From: an uncultured Acetatifactor sp.
GTDB lineage: Bacteria > Bacillota > Clostridia > Lachnospirales > Lachnospiraceae
Length of the DNA: 64,000 nucleotides
NCBI GenBank assembly: GCA_910577185.1
Contig: CAJTLR010000011.1
Coordinates: 1 to 64,000 of the forward strand
Reading direction: 5' to 3'
In this document: piece after piece, positions 9,045 to 17,985 of the stretch
Layout of the letters: each line of letters starts with the position of its first letter
Position numbering within the stretch: position 1 is the stretch's first letter
Notes under the pieces: model-generated
What the model was told of the DNA's origin: nothing
Databases searched by the model: none
The model's input: only the letters and a program-made list of their open reading frames with translations
Translations under genes and position numbers: made by a program

Positions 9045-9973
9045 ACCGGCACCTTTGCCTTCAAAAGAAGGCTCCTGAGTACCAGCCCTGTATCCGCCTT
9101 CTGAATCCTTGCCTCGGAAGAAAGCGCCAGCCGGTGCAGGAGCACATGCATGGCAACCGACTTTACATCATCCGGTTTTACAAAATCCCTTCCCTGCAGA
9201 TAAGCCCTGCCCTGGGATGCCCGCAGCAGGGCCAGCATTGCCCGGGGGCTGGCCCCCAGCACAAAACGGGGTTCCTCCCTGGTCAGGGTCACCATGTCCT
9301 CTATATACCCCAGCAGGGAATCCCGCACCCTGACCGCCCGCACTTCCTCCTGGATTTTCAGCACGTCTTCCGTCCCGCACACGGCTTCCGTCCTGTCCGG
9401 GGTCCTCCCTTCCAGAAACAGGGATGCCATCCGGATCTCCTGCTCCCGCTCCGGATATCCTATGGAAAGGCGCATCATAAAGCGGTCCAGCTGGGCCTCG
9501 GGGAGTGGATAGGTGCCCAGGAATTCTACCGGATTCTGTGTGGCGATAACCATAAACGGCCTGGGCAGCCCATGGATGATGCCATCCACCGTCACCTGGC
9601 CCTCCGCCATTGCCTCCAGAAGACTGGCCTGGGTTTTGGGAGATGTCCTGTTGATCTCGTCTGCCAGCAGCACCTGGCTCATCACCGGGCCTGCCCGAAA
9701 TTCAAACTCCCCGCTTTTCATATTATAGACGGATACGCCCGCCACATCCCCGGGCAGGGTATCGGGCGTGAACTGAATCCTGCCGAAACTGCATTCCATG
9801 CTCCTGGCCAGAACACCTGCCAGAGTGGTCTTCCCCACACCCGGCACGTCCTCCAGAAGAACATGTCCTCCCGCCAGCAGGCAGATCAGGAGATTCTCCA
9901 CCACCTCTTCCTTGCCGATAAAGACATGGTTTATATTTTCTTCCAGCTTCTTTGCCAATGCAAATCCATCCAT
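9041..9973 (-). CDS. MoxR-family AAA+ ATPase
   Basis: A 310-residue AAA+ ATPase. Walker A is DVPGVGKTTLAG at about residues 39-50 and Walker B is LLADEINRTSPKTQ at about 103-116, followed by sensor 1 (VIATQNPVE) and the pore-region helix typical of MoxR (FMMRLSIGYPEREQE). The lid domain carries GASPRAMLALL, the usual sensor 2 block. It is the first gene of the moxR-DUF58-transglutaminase operon and presumably acts as a chaperone-like remodelling ATPase for its partners. Confidence 0.9.
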   Translation of the reverse strand: MDGFALAKKLEENINHVFIGKEEVVENLLICLLAGGHVLLEDVPGVGKTTLAGVLARSMECSFGRIQFTPDTLPGDVAGVSVYNMKSGEFEFRAGPVMSQVLLADEINRTSPKTQASLLEAMAEGQVTVDGIIHGLPRPFMVIATQNPVEFLGTYPLPEAQLDRFMMRLSIGYPEREQEIRMASLFLEGRTPDRTEAVCGTEDVLKIQEEVRAVRVRDSLLGYIEDMVTLTREEPRFVLGASPRAMLALLRASQGRAYLQGRDFVKPDDVKSVAMHVLLHRLALSSEARIQKADTGLVLRSLLLKAKVPV

Positions 9974-10026
9974 TTGCTTTCCCCTGCACCGCCATCCGGA
10001 GACGGCAGCCTAAAAAACCTGTCTTT

Positions 10027-11049
10027 TCACCTGTCCATCTCCGAAACGCGGCCTGTGGATTTATGTTCCCGGATAATCCCCTCGATCTCGCTTAAGTCAG
10101 TGTAAAGCAAATCTCCGGGCACGGTATTTTTCAGGGCGCTGACAGCATTGCCGTACTCCAGGGCCCTCTGGTATTCCCCCGGATGGGACAGCAGCCCGTA
10201 CAGCACGCCGGATATATATGCGTCCCCGCTGCCAATCCGGTCTACCACCTCAATGTCTTTATACGGAGCCTCCTCATAGAACACATCATATTTTCCACTG
10301 TAAATGACGGATCCGAAAGTATGACGCCTGGGGCTGTGAACGATCCGCTGTGTGGATGCCACAATGGAAATGGGATAATCCTCCGTAAAGCTTTTCATGA
10401 TGGACCTGATATCCCCTTCCTTTAAAAAGGTCAGCCTGGCGGTATCCTCGGAGCAGAAGAAAATGTCCACATAGGGCAGGATACTTTCGATACATTCCTT
10501 GGCCTGGGCGCCGGTCCACAGATTCCCCCGGAAATTGACATCAAAGGAAATCTTGGTTCCCTGGGCCTTAAAACGCTTGATCATCTCGATGGCAGTCTCC
10601 CGGACCTGGGGACTCAGCGCCAGGGTGATGCCGCTGGTATGGAAACACCGGGTCGCCGAATAAAGCCCGTCCCCGTAATCATCCACGGAAATCTTATTGA
10701 CAGATGTGTTTTTTCTGTCATAGACAATGCGGGGTTTCCGGGGATATGCGCCATTCTCGTAGTAATATACCCCCAGCCTGGCATCCTTGTCATCATCATA
10801 AACCAGGTAATCATCGCTGACACCGCAGAGCCTGACCCGGTTTTTGATATACATTCCCAGATCATTGGCCGGCAGCTTGGAAATGATTCCGCAGCGCAGT
10901 CCCAGCATGGCGGCTCCGGTGGCCGAATTCAGTTCCGCACCTCCCGCCTGCTTGCTGAAACTGTCCCCCCTTGTGATACGTTCATTGTCGGGCGGCGACA
11001 GCCTGAGCATGATTTCCCCCAAAGAAAGCAGATCAAAATCTCTTCCCAT
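10027..11049 (-). CDS. PfkB-family sugar kinase (2-keto-3-deoxygluconate kinase-like)
   Basis: A 340-residue ribokinase-fold kinase. The N-terminus DLLSLGEIMLRLSP and the GGAELNSATGAAMLGL block place it in PfkB, and DRIGSGDAYISGVLYGL near residue 290 is the C-terminal signature with the catalytic Asp. The overall pattern resembles KdgK-type enzymes that phosphorylate 2-keto-3-deoxygluconate; the exact sugar is not certain. The frame stays open to 11169, but the ATG at 11049 has an AGGAG site 8 bases upstream, and the upstream part is repeat sequence. Its promoter region is filled by the tandem repeat at 11097-11531, which carries extended -10 motifs pointing at this gene. No aldolase gene is adjacent. 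Confidence 0.8.
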   Translation of the reverse strand: MGRDFDLLSLGEIMLRLSPPDNERITRGDSFSKQAGGAELNSATGAAMLGLRCGIISKLPANDLGMYIKNRVRLCGVSDDYLVYDDDKDARLGVYYYENGAYPRKPRIVYDRKNTSVNKISVDDYGDGLYSATRCFHTSGITLALSPQVRETAIEMIKRFKAQGTKISFDVNFRGNLWTGAQAKECIESILPYVDIFFCSEDTARLTFLKEGDIRSIMKSFTEDYPISIVASTQRIVHSPRRHTFGSVIYSGKYDVFYEEAPYKDIEVVDRIGSGDAYISGVLYGLLSHPGEYQRALEYGNAVSALKNTVPGDLLYTDLSEIEGIIREHKSTGRVSEMDR

Positions 11050-11096
11050 AGACAACACTCCTTTTCCATTTTTATCTTCCGGACCCTGTATATGTA

Positions 11097-11531
11097 TATT
11101 ATACCATGATTCCAGACCAATCATGGTATTCATGACCATTCGGCCTCTTCCTTTCCAGAATAAGGTCATTATACCATAATAATTTTGTGCGCGTCAGCGC
11201 ACATGGAATCACAAGTCGAAACAACGACCTTCTGTTTCAGTATTATACCATGATTCCAGACCAATCATGGTATTCATGGCCATTCGGCCTCTTCCTTTCC
11301 AGAATAAGGTCATTATACCATAATCTTGTGCGCCCCGCGCACATGGAATCAGAAGCTGAAACAGTGTCTTTCTGTTTCAGTATTATACCATGATTCCAGA
11401 CCAATCATGGTATTCATGGCCATTCGGCCTCTTCCTTTCCAGAATAAGGTCATTATACCATAATCTTGTGCGCCCCGCGCACATGGAATCAGAAGCTGAA
11501 ACAGTGTCTTTCTGTTTCAGTATTATACCAT
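11097..11531 (-). repeat. Tandem mosaic hairpin repeat, three ~140-bp copies
   Basis: Units at 11097-11240 (144 bp), 11241-11380 and 11381-11520 (140 bp each, the last two identical), then an 11-bp remnant. Each unit holds four palindromes: TACCATGATT/AATCATGGTA, GGCCATTCGGCC, TGTGCGC/GCGCACA and CTGAAACAG/CTGTTTCAG. ATTATACCA, which is TGGTATAAT on the minus strand, occurs seven times (from 11098, 11168, 11242, 11312, 11382, 11452 and 11522). The array lies directly upstream of the sugar kinase gene. The spacer from 11532 to 11668 shows no gene. Confidence 0.92.
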
Positions 11532-11668
11532 ATAAGAAACGTTTCCTCAACCTTGCCGGGGTTCATTTTAGGGTTCTCACAGTCATTTGTCACAGGGCGC
11601 CGGGAAGCCGGGTCCACAGTGTGTCCATGGGATTCATCTGTATCCTTGTTACAAGAGGGGGCTTTGCC

Positions 11669-11770
11669 TTACGCTTCCACATAGTCCCTGTAATCCGCCT
11701 CACTAGCAAATAATACATAGCTGCCGTCCACCAGCCCCATATATCCTTCCGATGTGTGATATCCTTTCAT
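11669..11770 (-). CDS. 33-residue small protein, unknown function
   Basis: A short gene with a strong AGGAGG site before its ATG at 11770. The product begins MKGYHTSEGYMGLVDG, continues with YVLFASEADYRDYVEA, and is acidic and aromatic-rich with no signal or membrane segment. It starts about 100 bp after the mfd stop on the same strand. The good ribosome-binding site and balanced protein-like composition argue that it is translated. I have an impression of similar tiny proteins in other Lachnospiraceae but cannot confirm it. The stretch between it and mfd shows nothing else. Confidence 0.65.
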   Translation of the reverse strand: MKGYHTSEGYMGLVDGSYVLFASEADYRDYVEA

Positions 11771-11875
11771 AAAAATACCTCCTGTCCAAAATCAGATTTC
11801 TTGCTCTGTTCTGAACAGAAGGTACCATCTTTTGAGTGTCATAAAACTCCCTTAAAAAAACATTTGTTCGTTTAT

Positions 11876-14800
11876 TCAGTTTTCCCCCGGTTCTTCCACC
11901 AGAAGAATCTTCATTTCTTCCAGCAGCTCCTCGGTTTTGCCCAAAAGAAGCTCCGCATCTTTTTCCACGAGTCCGGTTTTTTTATATTTATAGGTGAGAA
12001 ACGGCGTTCCGTATGCGGTAAAGTTGAGACTGGATCCGTATTTTTGCAGAAGCTCCGGAATCCGGGCAGGATCCAGGTCCGCATCCGGCCGGAACGTAAA
12101 CGCAATCCTTTCGTTTTTCCCCCTGACCTCCGTCATATAAAGCCTGTGGGCCGCCACCCGGACCAGGGCAATGCGAAGCAGATTGTCCACGGATTTGGGA
12201 ATTTCCCCAAACCGGTCCAGAAGCTCATCCTTCATGTCATCCCGCTCTTTCACATTCTCTATGCCCGCAATTCTCTTATAAATATCCAGCTTCTGCACTT
12301 CGTTGACAATGTAGGCAGGCGGAATGAACGCATCCACGTCCAGATCGATGGTGGTGGCAAAGTCTTCCTGCACCCTGCCCCCCTTCAGCGTTCCCACTGC
12401 CTCGTTGAGCATTTTGCAGTACAAGTCATATCCCACAGCCTCCATGTGCCCGTGCTGGCGCACACCCAGCAGATTTCCCGCGCCCCGGATCTCCAGGTCC
12501 CGCATGGCAATCTTGAAACCGCTGCCCAGATCCGTAAATTCCTTGATGGCAGCCAGCCTCTTTTCCGCCACTTCCTTCAGCATCTTGTCCCGTTTGTACA
12601 TCAGGAACGCGTAGGCAGTCCGGTTGGAGCGCCCCACCCTCCCCCTGAGCTGGTAGAGCTGGGAAAGCCCCATATTGTCGGAATCATGGATGATCATGGT
12701 ATTCACATTGGGGATATCCAGTCCTGTCTCTATGATGGTGGTGGACACAAGCACATCAATCTCGCCGTTGATAAAGTCAAACATGATTTTCTCCAGTTCA
12801 TGTTCCTTCATCTGGCCATGGGCATAGGAGACGGAAGCCTCCGGCACCAAAGCCGCAATCTGTGCCGTCACATCCGCAATGTTGTTCACCCTGTTGTACA
12901 CATAATATACCTGCCCGTTCCTGGCCATCTCCCGTGAGATGGCCTCCCGCACCAGTTCCTCATTGTATTCACAGACAAAAGTCTGAATGGGCTGTCTGTC
13001 TCCGGGCGGCTCTTCCAGGATACTCATATCCCTGATTCCGATCAGGCTCATGTGAAGGGTTCTGGGAATGGGAGTTGCCGTCAGGGTCAGGACATCCACG
13101 TTTTCCTTCAGCTTCTTAATTTTTTCTTTATGGCTCACCCCGAACCGCTGTTCCTCGTCAATAATCAGCAGACCCAAGTCCTTGAATTTCACATCCTCGG
13201 ACAGCACTCTGTGGGTTCCGATGACAATATCCGCCAGGCCCTTCTGCAGTTCCGCCACGGTTTTGCGGATTTCCCCCGGCGTCCGGAAACGGCTCATCAG
13301 TTCCACATGTATGGGAAAATCCTTCATGCGCTGGATAAAGGTGGCATAATGCTGCTGGGCCAGAATGGTGGTGGGTACCAGATACACCACCTGTTTTCCC
13401 TCCTGTACCGCCTTGAACGCCGCCCGCAGGGCAATCTCCGTCTTGCCGTAGCCCACGTCACCGCAGATCAGCCGGTCCATGATTTTCCCGCTCTCCATGT
13501 CGGCCTTGGTGTCCATAATGGCGGCCAGCTGGTCCTCTGTCTCCTCAAAGGGAAACATTTCTTCAAATTCCCGCTGCCACACCGTATCCTTTTCAAAAGA
13601 ATAACCCGCGCTCTGCTGTCTTACGGCATATAGCTCCACCAGGTCTTTGGCCACTTCATTGACAGCGCTGCGCACTTTTGTCTTGGTACGCTCCCATTCT
13701 TTGGAACCCAGCCGGTTCAGCTTGGGCTTCCTGGCATCCGCGGAGGCATATTTCTGAATCACGTCCAGTCCTGTTGCCAGCACATACAGATTGCCGCCGT
13801 CCCGGTATTCTATTTTGATGTAGTCCTTGACCACACCCTCCATCTCAACCTTTTCGATCCCCTGGTAGATCCCCAGACCATGGCTTTCATGCACCACATA
13901 GTCCCCTACCTTTAATTCGTTGAAATCCTTGATCCGCTGTCCCTGATATCTCTTTTTCGACTTCCTTTTCTTTTTTTCCGCACCGAAAATATCTGTCTCG
14001 GACAGCACCACAAATTTCAGCATGGGATATTCAAAACCCTTGCCCACATGGCCATAGTAGGTCAGGACTTCCCCCGCCTGCACTTCCCGCATGGGGTCTT
14101 CCGTGTATACTGCCGTCAGTTCCTGGTCCCTCAGGTCTTCCGCCAGGCGCTTTGCCCTGGTCCGGGAACCGGACAGAAGCAGCACCCGGTATCCGTTGCG
14201 GCGGAACATTTTCAGGTCTCTCACCAGCGTCTCAAAACTGTTGTTATAGGAAGTCACATTCCTGGCCGCCGCATCGGCCCTTCTGTCTGCCTTAAAATAC
14301 CCTTTGGTATCCATGGTGGAAACCGTGACCACGCAGCCTTTCAGCATAACCGCCGCCACCTGCTCCCCGCTGTAGAGAATGTCCATCTGTCCCGGCAGAA
14401 TGTAACCCTTCTGCACCCGCTGCTCCATGCTTTCCCGGAATTCCAGTTCGATGGTCTCTGCCTGCTCCCGCACGCGGCCCGGTTCCTCCACAAAAAAGAC
14501 CGGACAAGTGTTCGCCGCCACCCGAGCCAGCAATTCCGGAAACATCACCGTATCCTCATAAAAATAGCGGACATAGCCTTCCAGGTTGACCTTGCTCTTA
14601 AATTCCAGCAGCTGTTCCTTCAGCTCTTTCACCTGCACCGCAATCCGGTGCGCCTCCTCCGTGTGAAATCCGTCACGGAAAATCTTTTCCTGCCTGGCAG
14701 CCTCCGCTTCCAGCTTTCTGACGCCTTCCCGGATCCGTTCTTCCTCCAGCACAAATTCCGTGGCCGGAAAAACACTGATACTTTCCAGGTTTTCAATGGA

Positions 14801-15442
14801 GCGCTGGCTTAAAATGTCAAAACTGCGGATGGATTCCACCTCGTCCCCCCACAGTTCAATACGGTAAGGATTTTCTTCCGTCAGGTCAAAGATGTCAACA
14901 ATGCCTCCCCGGACGGAAAACTGGCCCGGACTCTCCACCTGGTAGTTTTTCTCATATCCCATGGCCACCAGCTGTCTGCACAGCCGGTTTTCTTCCAGGG
15001 TTCCCCCTTTTTCCACATCAATGATATCCTTTTCCCTGTCCCACATGGCCTGGGGCGTCATCAGGGCTGCATAAGTGGTCACAATGGTCACCGGCTTTTT
15101 TTCCATGAGCCTGCGCAACACTTTCACCCGCTCCCTGACCAGCTGGTTGCCGTGAATATCCGCCTGAAAAAATATCAGGTCCTTGGCGGGATACAACATG
15201 ACATTTCTGTCATAAAATTTATATTCCTCAAAAAACTCCTTCGCCTTCAAATCACTGTATGTCACAATGACCTTGACCCGGAAGCTCTCCCCAAGCCCGT
15301 AAATCATATGCAGTTTCTGGGAATCCACACAGCCGGTAAGGGAGCTGACGCTTCCCTGTCCCCCCTGGATTCCCTTCCGGATAGCTTCCCTGATATTGCC
15401 GAATTCCGCCAGCTCCTGAAGCGGCGCCAATAATGCCTGCAT
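11876..15442 (-). CDS. mfd: Transcription-repair coupling factor Mfd
   Basis: The 1188-residue DNA translocase removes RNA polymerase stalled at lesions and recruits the UvrABC excision machinery. Domains in order: UvrB-like region (about residues 1-330), RNA polymerase-binding CarD-like domain starting near 500 (HESHGLGIYQGIEKVE), helicase core with Walker A GDVGYGKTEIALRAA near 650 and the DEEQRFGVSHKEK box near 750, a RecG-like second lobe (LYQLRGRVGRSNR), and the C-terminal regulatory domain. Length is normal for the family. The gene follows pth by 12 bp on the same strand, a common pairing in Firmicutes. Confidence 0.97.
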   Translation of the reverse strand: MQALLAPLQELAEFGNIREAIRKGIQGGQGSVSSLTGCVDSQKLHMIYGLGESFRVKVIVTYSDLKAKEFFEEYKFYDRNVMLYPAKDLIFFQADIHGNQLVRERVKVLRRLMEKKPVTIVTTYAALMTPQAMWDREKDIIDVEKGGTLEENRLCRQLVAMGYEKNYQVESPGQFSVRGGIVDIFDLTEENPYRIELWGDEVESIRSFDILSQRSIENLESISVFPATEFVLEEERIREGVRKLEAEAARQEKIFRDGFHTEEAHRIAVQVKELKEQLLEFKSKVNLEGYVRYFYEDTVMFPELLARVAANTCPVFFVEEPGRVREQAETIELEFRESMEQRVQKGYILPGQMDILYSGEQVAAVMLKGCVVTVSTMDTKGYFKADRRADAAARNVTSYNNSFETLVRDLKMFRRNGYRVLLLSGSRTRAKRLAEDLRDQELTAVYTEDPMREVQAGEVLTYYGHVGKGFEYPMLKFVVLSETDIFGAEKKKRKSKKRYQGQRIKDFNELKVGDYVVHESHGLGIYQGIEKVEMEGVVKDYIKIEYRDGGNLYVLATGLDVIQKYASADARKPKLNRLGSKEWERTKTKVRSAVNEVAKDLVELYAVRQQSAGYSFEKDTVWQREFEEMFPFEETEDQLAAIMDTKADMESGKIMDRLICGDVGYGKTEIALRAAFKAVQEGKQVVYLVPTTILAQQHYATFIQRMKDFPIHVELMSRFRTPGEIRKTVAELQKGLADIVIGTHRVLSEDVKFKDLGLLIIDEEQRFGVSHKEKIKKLKENVDVLTLTATPIPRTLHMSLIGIRDMSILEEPPGDRQPIQTFVCEYNEELVREAISREMARNGQVYYVYNRVNNIADVTAQIAALVPEASVSYAHGQMKEHELEKIMFDFINGEIDVLVSTTIIETGLDIPNVNTMIIHDSDNMGLSQLYQLRGRVGRSNRTAYAFLMYKRDKMLKEVAEKRLAAIKEFTDLGSGFKIAMRDLEIRGAGNLLGVRQHGHMEAVGYDLYCKMLNEAVGTLKGGRVQEDFATTIDLDVDAFIPPAYIVNEVQKLDIYKRIAGIENVKERDDMKDELLDRFGEIPKSVDNLLRIALVRVAAHRLYMTEVRGKNERIAFTFRPDADLDPARIPELLQKYGSSLNFTAYGTPFLTYKYKKTGLVEKDAELLLGKTEELLEEMKILLVEEPGEN

Positions 15443-15454
15443 ATCCTGCTCCTT

Positions 15455-16045
15455 TTATTCCGATTCCTTTTTTTCCTTTTTCGCGCCGTTAAACCGGTTC
15501 ATGGCGGTGTCTGCCCCCTCAGAGAGAATGGTCCGTACCGCCTTCGACGCCCGCCCTGCCGCTTCATCCATGATTTTCATGTCCGCGGAGGAAAAACGTC
15601 CCAGCACATAATCTGCCAGGTCCCATCCGGCAGGCTTCTCCCCCACACCCATTTTCACGCGGATAAATGTATCATGCCCCAGAACGGCGATAATATTTTT
15701 CAGGCCGTTGTGCCCGCCCGCGCTTCCCTTTTTACGGATGCGTATCTGCCCCGGCTCCAGACTCACGTCATCGGAAATCACAATCAGCTCTGCCTTTTCG
15801 TCCACCTTGTAATAATTCACCAGTTCCCCCACGCTCTGTCCGCTTAAATTCATATATGTCTGGGGCTTTGCAAGAATGCATTTCTGCCCTGCTATGATTC
15901 CCTTTCCAATGATGGCCTTGTGCCTTTTCTCCAAAATATCGATTTTTTCCTCCGATGCCAGCTTTTCCAGCACACAAAAACCGATATTATGCCTTGTATC
16001 TTGATACTCCCTGCCGGGATTTCCAAGTCCGACAATAATATACAT
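15455..16045 (-). CDS. pth: Peptidyl-tRNA hydrolase
   Basis: A 196-residue enzyme that frees tRNA from prematurely released peptidyl-tRNA. It starts IIVGLGNPGREYQDTRHNIG, with the catalytic His at residue 19, and keeps KPQTYMNLSGQSV and GSAGGHNGLKNI, all Pth hallmarks. The Lys/Glu-rich C-terminal tail (AKKEKKESE) is slightly longer than usual. It is the first gene of the pth-mfd pair. The roughly 340-bp spacer upstream (16046-16385) holds the transporter promoter, but no clear minus-strand promoter was found. Confidence 0.95.
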   Translation of the reverse strand: MYIIVGLGNPGREYQDTRHNIGFCVLEKLASEEKIDILEKRHKAIIGKGIIAGQKCILAKPQTYMNLSGQSVGELVNYYKVDEKAELIVISDDVSLEPGQIRIRKKGSAGGHNGLKNIIAVLGHDTFIRVKMGVGEKPAGWDLADYVLGRFSSADMKIMDEAAGRASKAVRTILSEGADTAMNRFNGAKKEKKESE

Positions 16046-16289
16046 GTTATCCCTCCAGGCCTGCCTCCCGCAGGCATTCCTTTTTTCTCATCCAAACCGG
16101 TGACTTTTCTGCCGTCCCTTTGGCGGTCCCGGTTCCTCCGGTATCCGGCCCGCGTTTCCCTGCCGCAGGTTTTTGGGCCCTTTATGCCGGATTGGCCGCA
16201 ACACAACTATCATAAATGATTTGCCCTTAAGTTGCAAGAACCAGAATACGAAAACAATTGCGAAATTCCTCCTTCATTTTCAAAAACGT

Positions 16290-16301
16290 CCATGCTATAA
16301 T
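16290..16301 (+). promoter_or_regulatory. Extended -10 promoter for the transporter gene
   Basis: CATGCTATAAT contains TGC followed by a perfect TATAAT (16296-16301), an extended -10 element. The -35 match is poor, as is common for this promoter class. The start codon is 85 bp downstream. Confidence 0.5.
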
Positions 16302-16385
16302 GATGAAAGCATCCCGGGGGTGTTTTTGCCCGGCTGCGGCGCCGGTACAAGTATGTGGAATGCAGATTATGAAAGGACATCCATC

Positions 16386-17519
16386 ATGAACAAGAGAAAA
16401 ATTTCGGAACGGCTGATCAGCTTTTTCAAAAAAGAAACCGTGCTCTGTGTTGCCGCCATTTTAGCGGCAGTTTCCGTATTCTTCGTACCCCCTGACCAAA
16501 AATACCTGGAATATCCGGATTTTCGCGTCCTGGCCCTGCTGTTCTGCCTCATGCTGGTGATCTGCGGTCTCCAGGATATCGGTCTGTTCCGTTATCTGGG
16601 TTTTTACCTTCTGGGCGGGATCCGGACCAGCAGGCAGCTGAGTTTTCTGCTGGTGGCATTGTGCTTTATCTGCAGTATGCTCATCACCAACGACGTGGCC
16701 CTGATTACCTTTGTGCCCTTTGCGGTGATGGTGCTTCATCTGGCAGGACAGCAAAGTCTTATGATCCCGGTGGTGGCACTGCAGACCGTGGCTGCCAATC
16801 TGGGCAGTATGCTGACGCCCATCGGAAATCCCCAGAACCTGTACTTATACACAGCCTTTGATTTGTCCATGGGAAGTTTTCTGGGCTATATGCTGCCCCT
16901 TGCCCTGCTCTCCCTGATTCTGCTGGGAGCGGCAGTGTTCCTGCTGGGCAGCGCGCCCCTGTCGGTGGGCGCCATGGAGCCGGTACGCCCTCCTGAAAAA
17001 AGCAGGTTTATGGCCTATCTGGCCCTGTTTTTTGTCTGCCTTGCCTGTGTTCTGCGCCTGCTGTCCTGGCAGGCCATGCTGGCCATCCTGATTGCGGCGG
17101 TATTTTTTATAGACAAAAAACTTTTCCGCTCCGTGGATTACTTCCTTCTGCTGACCTTTTTATGTTTCTTCCTGTTTATCGGCAATACGGAACGCATCCC
17201 CGCCGTATCCTCCGTACTCCAGCAGTGGATTCAGGGCTCCGAACTGCCCATGGGGGTTCTTCTCAGCCAGTTTATCAGCAATGTTCCGGCTGCCATTCTG
17301 CTTTCCGGTTTTACCGAAAACGCCCGCGCCCTTTTATACGGCGTCAACATTGGGGGACTTGGTACACTGATCGCCTCCCTGGCCAGTGTCATCTCCTACC
17401 GGTGCTACGGAAACAGCGCCTCTGCCCGCAAGAGCGCCTACCTGAAAATGTTTACATGGTACAATGTTATTTTTCTGGTCATACTGTATGCCGCCGCCAT
17501 GCTCCTGCTGGAGCTGTAG
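16386..17519 (+). CDS. SLC13/ArsB-NhaD type membrane transporter
   Basis: A hydrophobic 377-residue permease with about ten membrane segments. MLTPIGNPQNLYLY (about residues 140-153) and SQFISNVPAAILLSG (about 296-310) are the paired re-entrant hairpin motifs of the ion-transporter superfamily that includes citrate, dicarboxylate, arsenite and sodium/proton carriers. The frame is open upstream to 16173, but the ATG at 16386 has a GAAAGGA site and follows the promoter. The protein is shorter than typical DASS carriers, closer to YbiR-like proteins. The substrate cannot be assigned. It stands alone on the plus strand. Confidence 0.8.
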   Translation: MNKRKISERLISFFKKETVLCVAAILAAVSVFFVPPDQKYLEYPDFRVLALLFCLMLVICGLQDIGLFRYLGFYLLGGIRTSRQLSFLLVALCFICSMLITNDVALITFVPFAVMVLHLAGQQSLMIPVVALQTVAANLGSMLTPIGNPQNLYLYTAFDLSMGSFLGYMLPLALLSLILLGAAVFLLGSAPLSVGAMEPVRPPEKSRFMAYLALFFVCLACVLRLLSWQAMLAILIAAVFFIDKKLFRSVDYFLLLTFLCFFLFIGNTERIPAVSSVLQQWIQGSELPMGVLLSQFISNVPAAILLSGFTENARALLYGVNIGGLGTLIASLASVISYRCYGNSASARKSAYLKMFTWYNVIFLVILYAAAMLLLEL

Positions 17520-17531
17520 CGGGGATGCCCC

Positions 17532-17600
17532 TCTCCACTGCCCGCCGCGCCGGGCGCATGTTGCGTCAGCAACAATTTTCCTTATGCACCCGTGTGCACA
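17532..17600. repeat. Interspersed palindromic repeat B, copy 1
   Basis: The segment starts CTCCACTGCCCGCCGCGC, then forms a large imperfect hairpin from GGGCGCAT and ATGCACCC around TGCGTCAGCAACAATTTTCC. A close copy in the same orientation lies at 57849-57914. It begins about 12 bp after the transporter stop codon. Confidence 0.75.
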
Positions 17601-17634
17601 AAAAAATGCCATGACATTTACTGCCATGGCATTT
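17597..17634 (-). terminator. Terminator for spoVG
   Basis: Perfect 10-bp stem AAATGCCATG/CATGGCATTT with an 11-nt loop. On the minus strand it is followed by a run of T, so it ends transcription of the glgC-glgD-spoVG group. Confidence 0.75.
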
Positions 17635-17670
17635 GGGGGATTCTAATGTCAATTCCAATGCTGTCACGTC

Positions 17671-17943
17671 CTATTCCCCGTCCGGCTCCAACAAAGCCTT
17701 CTCGTAGCTCTCCAGAATTGCCTTCTGGATCGCATCTCTGGTAGAGGAATTGATGGGATGGGCAATATCTTTGTATTCCCCATCAGCCGTCCTCTTGCTG
17801 GGCATTGCGATGAACAAACCTTTGTCGCCTTCGATTACCTTAATGTCATGTACTACGAACTCCCCGTCAAAGGTAATGGACACAACGGCCTTCATCCTGC
17901 CTTCCTTCGCAATTTTGCGTACGCGCACATCTGTAATCTGCAT
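17671..17943 (-). CDS. spoVG: Septation and sporulation regulator SpoVG
   Basis: A 90-residue nucleic-acid-binding regulator. The whole sequence fits SpoVG, including MQITDVRVRKI at the start, the core VHDIKVIEGDKGLFIAMPSK and AHPINSSTRDAIQ. SpoVG influences asymmetric septation, capsule and virulence genes in Firmicutes. The ATG at 17943 is preferred over an in-frame TTG six bases upstream because AAGGGGG lies 8 bases before the ATG but only 2 before the TTG. It follows glgD by about 40 bp on the same strand, so it may be cotranscribed with glycogen synthesis genes. Confidence 0.95.
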   Translation of the reverse strand: MQITDVRVRKIAKEGRMKAVVSITFDGEFVVHDIKVIEGDKGLFIAMPSKRTADGEYKDIAHPINSSTRDAIQKAILESYEKALLEPDGE

Positions 17944-17985
17944 CTGCAAAACCCCCTTATTCAGGAATTTAAGAACGCCCTTTTG

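Noticed and set aside
11097..11531. A CRISPR-like array
   Set aside because: The units are whole tandem copies with no unique spacers, and no cas genes are present. The same applies to the 49-bp array at 50563.
11187..11713. Plus-strand small frames sharing a repeated peptide (MIPDQSWYSWPFG)
   Set aside because: They are translations of the hairpin repeat, have no ribosome-binding sites, and the repeat's orientation relates to minus-strand genes.
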